Assembly: GCA_001179505.1 (NCBI GenBank)
Contig: CDMY01000376.1
Span: forward strand, 283,267-347,266
DNA from: Vitrella brassicaformis
Lineage: Eukaryota; Sar; Vitrellaceae
Reading direction: 5' to 3'
Length of the DNA stretch: 64,000 nucleotides
Both the position numbers and the translations under genes were made by a program. The notes under the pieces were generated by a model. The model ran no database searches and had not been told where the DNA came from. It saw only the letters and a program-made list of their open reading frames with translations. This document shows positions 57,101-64,000 of the stretch, one piece after another; within the stretch, counting starts at the first letter, position 1, and every line of letters starts with the position of its first letter.

Positions 57101-60100
57101 TCCACGGCGCATCAGGTGCAGCAGCGCCAGACCGGCGCGACGCCGCGTCTGGCGCTCTCTCTCACTCTCGGGGTCGGTTGGCGGTGATGGTGATGGTGCT
57201 GATGCCGCTGCTGATACTGCTGGGCTGGTCTCTGATGCTGCGTCTTGCTCGTCTTGCTGCTGCAGTCGCTGCTCGAAGGCCGTGAGCAGGTCCATGAGTG
57301 CGTGTTGGTCGGATGTCCGCTGCCACTGCTTAAAGATTTCGGAGTAGGCCTCAAACATGGCCGCGTAGGTGGGGTTCTCGCGACTGAACAGACAAGCACC
57401 ACACAACACACATAGAATCACCCGCTCCAAGTTCATTCTTCTGGTTGATGATAGTGATAGTGCTGACGGTTGAGAGAGCTGCAGGGCACCCTCGGTCCAC
57501 TGCATGTCGGGGAGCTCGCCCGAGTGGTCGAGTGGCGCGAGGTAGAAGAAGGGCTGGCAGGACCTGACGGGGTCAGAGTCGGCTTCGTCGAGGCGCTGGA
57601 AGGGGGGCATCTTCTTGGCCACCTGGTCCACGCTGAAGTTGTGGATCTTCAGCTCCCGCAGGTAACGGGCCTTGAAACTCTGACATTCGGGAGGGAGGAG
57701 ACAGAGATGCGTGTGGTGGGGTCCCCGGTGGGGCATCATACTGGAACATACCCCCAGTGTGTGCATCTCTTGCACAGAAAACGGCCGGCCCTCACCAACG
57801 GGACGCACCTCCACAACCACCTGACACACACACACACACACACACACATACAGGCACACAGACACACAGACGGGCGGACAGAAGGGGGTCTGTGAGAGAG
57901 CCCACTCACTGCTGTGCACCCACCTTTTGTCCGTCGTATGGGTGGAATGCGTCGAAGGTGATGCTCTCCTGCAGCCGACGCGGCAACAGGATGCCCAATG
58001 GCTGCAGCACCTGTCACTCACGTCATGCACAGAGAACCCACCATGACATCTGTCACCCTCTGTGTCTCCCTCCCTCCCTCCCTCCCTGCCTACCTGTTGT
58101 CCTGCTTTGGTTGTTCCCCTCCATCTGCCCATGTGTCCGCCCGCCAGGAACTCCATAGCGCTCGCACTCACCGGCCGATACCACACCTGGTGCACGAACA
58201 ACACGACGCTCCGGCAGACGCCATTGGCCATCTGCAGGCCATCACTGCCGGCCGCCGGGACGAAGGCGACGTTGTTGTAGGAGAAGGCGCCCAGCGTGTC
58301 GCGAGGGCGGACCTCGGGGGACTCGACCAGCTCAAAACTGCACACGTGCCATATACACAGATGGATGGATGGATGGATGGGCAGCTGGGTTCGCTTCGTC
58401 ACCTACCTTCGGCGGATGGGCGGCATGTCAGGCGAGAGTGCGTCGACGGCGATAGGCTGCCACTCTTTGCGCATGTCCCTCGGCAGCTGCCTCTTGAGGA
58501 ACTTTCTTTGGTCCTCTGTGGGCGGCATCAGGCACAGGGGCAGCTCGCGCCACAGCAGCTCGACGGCGTCGCCATCCTTGTAGTCGTCCCACCGGGAGGC
58601 CTTCTCCGGACGCTTCGCCTTGGGCGGGCGGTGCACCTTCAGATACTCGTCCAAGGCACCCAGCTGCACACACAAGGACATGAACAGTCAGCTGGAAGGG
58701 CCTGTGTGTCTGTCTGTCTGTATTTCTGTCTGTCTGCTGGCTGCCGTGCCGACCGACGTCCAAGATCTTTTTGATGAAGTGGACGCATCCCACTTTGCGC
58801 GCGTCATCGGTCTTGGGCGAGTCGACCTCGGCGGAGAACTCGAGTGCCGGTGTCTGCTTCCACCCGAACACCGGCGCGCCCCCGCCCGTCTGGAGCCGCG
58901 TGCGGAACCTGAAGGCAGGGATCCTCACCACCACCTTCCCCTGCACCGCACGCACCCAACACATACACACACATGTCTGTCATGCTGACTGACACCCACC
59001 CCACCCACGATCCATTCACAATCCCTCCCTCTCCTCTGCACGCGCCTGTTCTCTCTTGACGTCGATAAATTGATCCAGGCTGAACTGGGGGTAGCACTCC
59101 AGGCCCCTGTCACGGTCATGCCGCACCAGTGCGGCCCTTGTGGCCTGCTTCTGGGCGTCGAACAGCCCCAGGTGCTGCGCCAGTGCGTGCCAGAGGTCCT
59201 GTGACCGGGCGGTTGTGAGAAAGGTGTGGGAATGCTCCGTGGGGATCTTGATGTTCGGCGTGAAGGTGTCGTCGTAGTACTCCAGCCGAAGACGCGACTG
59301 GCGACCCAGGATCCTGCGGTCAGTGTCCTTGGCCACCTGATGGATGGATGGATGGAAATGTGTACGGCTGTGTGGATGTTGGGTGTGGATGTTGGGTCGG
59401 TGTAGGGGGTGAGATACTTGCTTGTGCGAGGAAGTCGACGAAGAGTTTTGTCCTCGCGAGCAGATTCTCGTGGCCCGTGTCACCCTGGGCACCCACCCGT
59501 ACGCACATCAAAAAACAAGAGGCAAGCATGTTTGGCGGCTGTGTACTGACTGGTACACAGCACCAACCTTGAGTACGATGTGTATGCAGAGAGCAGGTGT
59601 GCGCCGGGCGCGTCCACGGCCCTGAATGTCCTCCTGATAGGTAGGTAGGCGACACACACAGCGCATACACCGTGACTGACGTAGCTCCTTCACACGGACG
59701 GCGAGTGCATGTTTCCCTTCCTTTGTGTCAGTCATGTTTGTTACCACGGGCGTCTTGAAGGGGTCGAAACGGATCACCAGATTGCACTGAGAGGGAGGGG
59801 AGGGGAGCGGAGGGGAACCATCTTCTTGCTCTCTATTTTCCCACCTGTGGCACATCCATGCCCTCCTCCAACACCTTGGTGCACACCTGCACACAGCCAG
59901 ACGCACACACACACATACACACACACACGTGTGAGTACACAGACAGACAGTGTTTGTATCCGTGGCTGGCTGGCTCTGCTGTGAGTGCTTGGCTTGCAAA
60001 CCATGGTGTCGATGGCCTTGGGATCTGAGGGGTCCTTACGGAACCGATCGAGCGTCATCCGCTGCCGGTGGGCTGATCGTTACACACAATACACACACAT

Positions 60101-63100
60101 GTGTCACATGTGCACAGAGAGAGGTGAGGTGTTTGCAGATCAGATTGGTGTGGTGTGGTGCATGTTTGTGTGCCATCCATCCATCCATCCGAAAGAAGAC
60201 CCAACCACACAACCCACTTACCCACTTACCCTTCATGATGACGGAGGTGTCCTTGCTGTTCTCGTTGACGCCCATGATCCACCCCAGCTTCCCGATGCCC
60301 CGCCGCTTGAGGTACTTGTACACCACACGAGTCGTCAGCCTCGTCTCGCAGAAGACCAGCGTCTTGCACCCCGGTGCGCCGTCCCCTCCCTCCGCCCACA
60401 GGTCGCAGAAGATGCTTCGATGGTGCCTCACTAGTTTCTCGAGCAGCAACAGCTTCACACCCACAAACAGACGCAGCGGCTCGTCGACCGTCTCGAAAAC
60501 CGACGACTCAGTCGAGAAACCGTTTGGCTGGGAGGGGGAGGGGGTAGGGGCGGATCTGTGGCGGGGTGGCGGCGGGGTCATGTCCATCAGATAGTTGTCG
60601 ATGAAGGCCTCGGGGTCGCCCGGCTGGACGCTGTCGGCCGACAGCAGGTCAGCGAGGGATGGGGGCCGCTCCCCCTCATAGCACACGGGGCACCTGGGGT
60701 CATTGAGGTCGTTGTGGACGGTGCATCTGGCGCACGCCCACTTGTTGTCTTCGGTCAGCAGTGAGGGCGAGTGACGGACGCGGGCGAAGCGCTGTGTCCT
60801 GGGTGCGAGGGCCTCGTAGCGGGGGTCCAGCCGCTCGTCGAGGCGTCTGGCGGTGCGAATGGCTTGGTCAAGCTGGTCGTGGCAGCCGATCCACATGAAA
60901 CGGTCCCTAAAGTGTGATGGGTGTAGGGAGGCCCTAAGGCACATTGGGTGTGTGTGCACTAATGTGACGAATCTATATGCTTACAGGCGTGCCTTCATGA
61001 GGCTCTTGATGTACAGCCACACGATGGACCGACGCTCTGACAACACAACCACAGCCACCAAACGAGCCACTCAATGCAATCAATGTCCTCGCACTCCCAT
61101 TAGTCAGTCAGTCGGTCACTCACTTGAGAATCGTTCAGGTGGCTTGGTGCGGTATGGCGAGTCGTCCGTGTCGTCCTCATCCAGCTCAAGCGTCACCTCA
61201 TCTTCCTCACTCACGCGGGGCGTCACGAAACGGCGGCACGACTCACAGAAACCCCACACCTACGACACAGCCCCCGAGCCGTCCATCCATCTCGTTCTGC
61301 CTGTGTCTGTGTCATTGACTCACCCCGAGATTGTCGAGCATTTTCAGCAGTGTCTTTTGGATGCGCCCTAGCTGATCCGGCAGCCGCAGCACCAGATCGT
61401 TGAGGGTCGGATCCCTGCTCGCAATGATGTCCATGAGCTCCTCCCGCAACTCCCACTCGCAGTCCCGTACACGCGCAGCGTGCCACCCAGCGCTCCTCTC
61501 GCCACCATCTGGTGTGCCGTGCCCCACTCCCTCCCCCTCTCCCTCCTCATCCGACTCGTCCACGAGTCCGTCGCTCTCACGCAGCATCTGGAGGTAGCGC
61601 CGGCGTCGCTCACGCTGCTGTTCCTTGAAGTGGGCGAATGTGCGCTGGCGCCGACGTGCCTGTGGGAGGGGAAGTGCAGCGGCGAGTGCGGGTGAGGGGC
61701 GGTAGGCTGAGTTGGCGTCTGGCTTCTCGAGCAGTTTGATGATGGGTGCGAAGAGTTCTTTGGTGACGTCGACTTGGAGCTCCTTCAGGTCCACACTGTT
61801 GGTGTAGTACGCACGCACAGTCTTGCACCGCTGACAAACAATAGGGGAGGGGATAGCCATACACAATGACACCGACAATGACAATGAGTGTGGTGTGGTG
61901 TGGTGGTCGAGTCGATGGCCGACTGACTGACGGTGAGGAATTGGTCGATTTGTTCTTCTGGCGGACTGGCCAGCCTAGCATCGTAGATTTGCTCGGTGTC
62001 GAGAAGCGCCTCTTTGACGCTCTGCTCAAACGCCACGTCGTTCAACATCCGACCTGAAGCAGACGAAACGCACAGGCATCCTATCCCCTCCATGTGTATA
62101 TGTATGTATGAAGGTGGCACACACACACAGCACGCCTCCCCTACCCTTCTTGTCGGTGACTCCTTGCTTGATGGGCGATGCGGTCAGGCCGAGGACGCGG
62201 GGGAGACGCTTGGCCTGCAGCGATTTCCGCCCCTGCACGCACCAAGGGCGGGGAGAAGGTCATTCATTCCATGTGCTCTTTGGTTTCTGTGTCCAGAGGT
62301 GTCCCCACCTACCTACCCCTTGTTTGCGGAAGTAGTGTTGTTCCATGATGATGCGATAGGCATCGTTGCCCGAGTGATGGTGGCTCTCGTCGAACACCTG
62401 CACAGCACACATCACAACAACCAGCACGACCAACACAACCACAGACAAGGGGTTCACCGATATACAGCTGGTGCGTGCGAGCCAGATCAAACCGTGTTTT
62501 GTTTGCTCTACCTACCATCAGGCACACGCGGCTGAGAGGGATGATGCCTTGGAGGAGCTTCTGCAGCAGCGCCTCTGGCGTCATCACAAATACCCGGTCG
62601 AGCGACTCGTCATCGCCCGCATCTGCATCAACCCCCTCCTCCTCCGCATCGTCATACGCCTCCAGCTGCGCCAACCTGCTCACGGCATCACCACTGTCAC
62701 CGCCGCTCACACCCTCTGCCACTGCGGGTGCTGGTGCGGGTAAACCATCCTGCTGTGCGGCCGCCTCTGCGTGTTTGGTGAGCTTGTTGAAGAGCTTGTT
62801 CCAGCTCTCCACCTCACTCCAGTCGTGGGAGGTCTCCTTGCGATACGCCTGGGCGGCGGCCTCCTCAAACGCGTCGTCCTCATCCTCACCCGCACCGCCA
62901 CCACTCCTGTCTGCCAATGTGTCGACCTCATCCTGCGTGTCACGCTCCCGCCGCCGTCGGCTCGGCGCGGCCTCGCCCTGCCTCTCAGCCGACCCTCTCG
63001 GGCTCTGCCCGCTCACGACGGTGACCGAGTAGCGGCCCTGGAGGTAGTCGTCGATGACGTTGCGCTGCTGGTTGGCGAGCAGGACCTTGTTTGCGAGAAA

Positions 63101-63313
63101 GATGACGATCTGGTCCTTGTGCTGGGGCTGCTCGAGGTACCACTCGATGGTCATGCAGGCGATGTGCGTCTTGCCGCTGTTGGTGGGCATGAACACCACC
63201 ATGTTGCACCGTTTGGCCCTCTCGAAGAGGTCCAGCTGGTAGGGCCGGGCGTGGTGCACTCGGCGCTGGGCGGCAGACGGTGGTGGCGGTGGCGGGGCGG
63301 ATAGTGCCGACAT
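54190..63313 (-). CDS. Dicer: Dicer: helicase with embedded RanBP2 zinc finger, PAZ-like region, RNase IIIa and IIIb
   Basis: Twenty-eight exons from 62516-63313 to 54190-54270 join in frame to 2168 aa. The helicase has FMPTNSGKTHIA (motif I, about residue 44), FDESHHHSGNDAY (motif II, DESH where animal Dicers have DECH, about 268), GLTASPIKQG (III), KTLVFCETRLTTR (IV), VLEEGMDVPQCNLVIRFDPF (V) and DIQGRGRAR (VI). Between III and IV sits a RanBP2-type zinc finger (651-670). A dimerisation-like region and VVVEVRPVGEGRPFS...SFKARYLRELKI (PAZ-like) follow. RNase IIIa has LEFLGDAILKFLA (Glu1709, Asp1713) and DIMEALIGAFY (Asp1789, Glu1792). IIIb has LEFLGDGVLQ (Glu1980, Asp1984) and DVYEALVGATF (Asp2124, Glu2127). 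All eight acidic catalytic positions are present. No C-terminal dsRNA-binding domain is seen. It should cut dsRNA into small RNAs. The introns following exons 2444, 59422 and 59046 seem to use GC donors (the last two are in this gene). Confidence 0.93.
60681..60740 (-). other. RanBP2-type zinc finger inside the Dicer helicase
   Basis: Reads WACARCTVHNDLNDPRCPVC, an exact fit to W-x-C-x2-C-x3-N-x6-C-x2-C. It lies within one large uninterrupted exon (60230-60906), so it is not a splicing artefact. Confidence 0.9.
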
Positions 63314-63724
63314 GATGGCGATGGGATACGTGAGCGGCGATGGATGGATGTCCAAAATCCTTCACACAACTCACTGGGCGGACAAGGCAAACATCAAAGC
63401 ATCAAAAAACACGAAGATGAGAGTCATTCATTTGCTGCTGTGCCGTGCTTGGTGACGTGACGCCACCTTGCATCTCTGATGATCCGTCATCGACTAACCT
63501 TGAGATGGACCTGATCTCGGACCTGATCTATGGAAAATGCAGCGTATTCCTTCAGAAAAGGCTTTATTCGAAAAGCCTGGTTTGGTTCGGACTTACAATG
63601 CAACGCAGGATCATCCTCCGAGAGATTGGTTTCACGCAATGTCCTAAGAGCTTGCGAGCTACATGGGGGCGTCTCCATTTCCCAGTCTTTCTCTGGTCTC
63701 GAGTTCAAGCGACCCGTTGAAGAT
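63314..63724. promoter_or_regulatory. divergent promoter region (Dicer / next gene)
   Basis: 411 bp between opposed ATGs. GCGAGCT at 63654-63660 lies 65 bp before the plus-strand ATG. Confidence 0.4.
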
Positions 63725-64000
63725 ATGTTGAACTCGGAATTGCTGTCGGCTGGCGCGTCGGTGTTCGCGTCGTATCCGCTCCGCGGACAGTGTGTCGCGC
63801 CCTCAATCATGTGTCTCCGCAAGTCGGAGTCGGAGTACGGCGACTATGACCCGTCCTGCCTGATGTCCCCTCCCCTGCCTGCCTCCCCTGCCCCGGTCAT
63901 ACCATCTGCCGAGCGTCACTGCCTGTCGCCTTATCAGTACCTCAAGGGACCCGCGCCTTTCGAGCTGGGCAAGACCTACGAGCCCCTGGACGAGGAGTAT
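63725..64000 (+). CDS. N-terminal fragment of an unrecognised gene (continues past window edge)
   Basis: An open frame of 92 codons from ATG 63725 reaches the last base without a stop. It starts MLNSELLSAGASVFASYPLR, is rich in Ser, Pro and Tyr, and contains SPYQYLKGPAPFELGKTYEPL near the end. No domain is visible yet. The divergent position relative to Dicer and the upstream 7-mer support a real start. Confidence 0.5.
   Translation, partial: MLNSELLSAGASVFASYPLRGQCVAPSIMCLRKSESEYGDYDPSCLMSPPLPASPAPVIPSAERHCLSPYQYLKGPAPFELGKTYEPLDEEY

Noticed and set aside
57389-57426. Possible 38-base intron in the Dicer exon 56927-57679
   Set aside because: Its length is not a multiple of three, while the frames before and after it are the same and reading through is open, so it is exon.
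1-64000. tRNA, rRNA, CRISPR or transposase genes
   Set aside because: I scanned for cloverleaf-like words, repeat-spacer arrays and transposase motifs and found none; only simple repeats and the duplications listed.

Overview
This is nuclear DNA of an intron-dense, GC-rich eukaryote. My best inference is a photosynthetic alveolate with a complex plastid, of the chromerid type (Vitrella-like). Three things support this. A bacterial-type plastid RNA polymerase alpha subunit is encoded here with a signal-peptide-like leader. Motile-cilium genes sit in the same window. Most genes are cut by short GT-AG introns full of TG/CA, CTGT and CATC microsatellites. No bacterial, phage, CRISPR, rRNA or tRNA feature was seen. 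I built the gene models by hand by joining exons so that reading frame and family motifs stay continuous. Where an exon count is stated, the exon lengths sum to a multiple of three.

Layout. 1-786 (-): N-terminus of an acidic disordered protein. 1126-4779 (+): plastid RpoA. 5500-7148 (-): TFIIA large subunit. 7339-11449 (+): CCDC40, an axonemal ruler protein. 11616-13660: inverted duplication of a small secreted-protein gene around an assembly gap. 13885-22063 (-): 21-exon CLU/TIF31-family protein with an N-terminal PH-like domain and a C-terminal TPR-like region. 22448-23629 (+): single-exon UPF0193-like protein. 24708-27271 (-): MATE transporter whose tail is frameshifted by a 49-bp tandem duplication. 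27446-29614 (+): guanine deaminase. 29927-32548 (-): AP-2 mu. 33300-34693 (-): double-chromodomain protein. 34820-37852 (+): GRC3/NOL9 polynucleotide kinase. 38194-39629 (-): ubiquitin-like-domain protein with a one-base homopolymer frameshift. 40000-43020 (+): two HAT-repeat (SART3-like) modules, the first broken. 43194-45453 (-): unrecognised gene with frame problems. 46175-47371 (+): single-exon SMP-30/gluconolactonase-like secreted protein. 48133-52037 (-): CWC22 splicing factor. 52267-53467 (+): mitochondrion-type hypothetical protein. 54190-63313 (-): full-length Dicer, 28 exons, with a RanBP2 zinc finger inside its helicase region. 63725-64000 (+): start of a further gene.

Most neighbouring genes alternate in strand, so the window is a run of head-to-head pairs with start codons 126-411 bp apart and tail-to-tail pairs between them. 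A 7-mer, AGCTCGC/GCGAGCT, recurs in six of these upstream regions. Three assembly gaps are all exactly 300 N, so they are placeholders; one can be resized from the inverted repeat around it.

The genes do not form one pathway. The strongest leads are the Dicer with an embedded zinc finger, the nuclear plastid RpoA with a long novel N-terminal extension, and the PH-CLU-TPR fusion.
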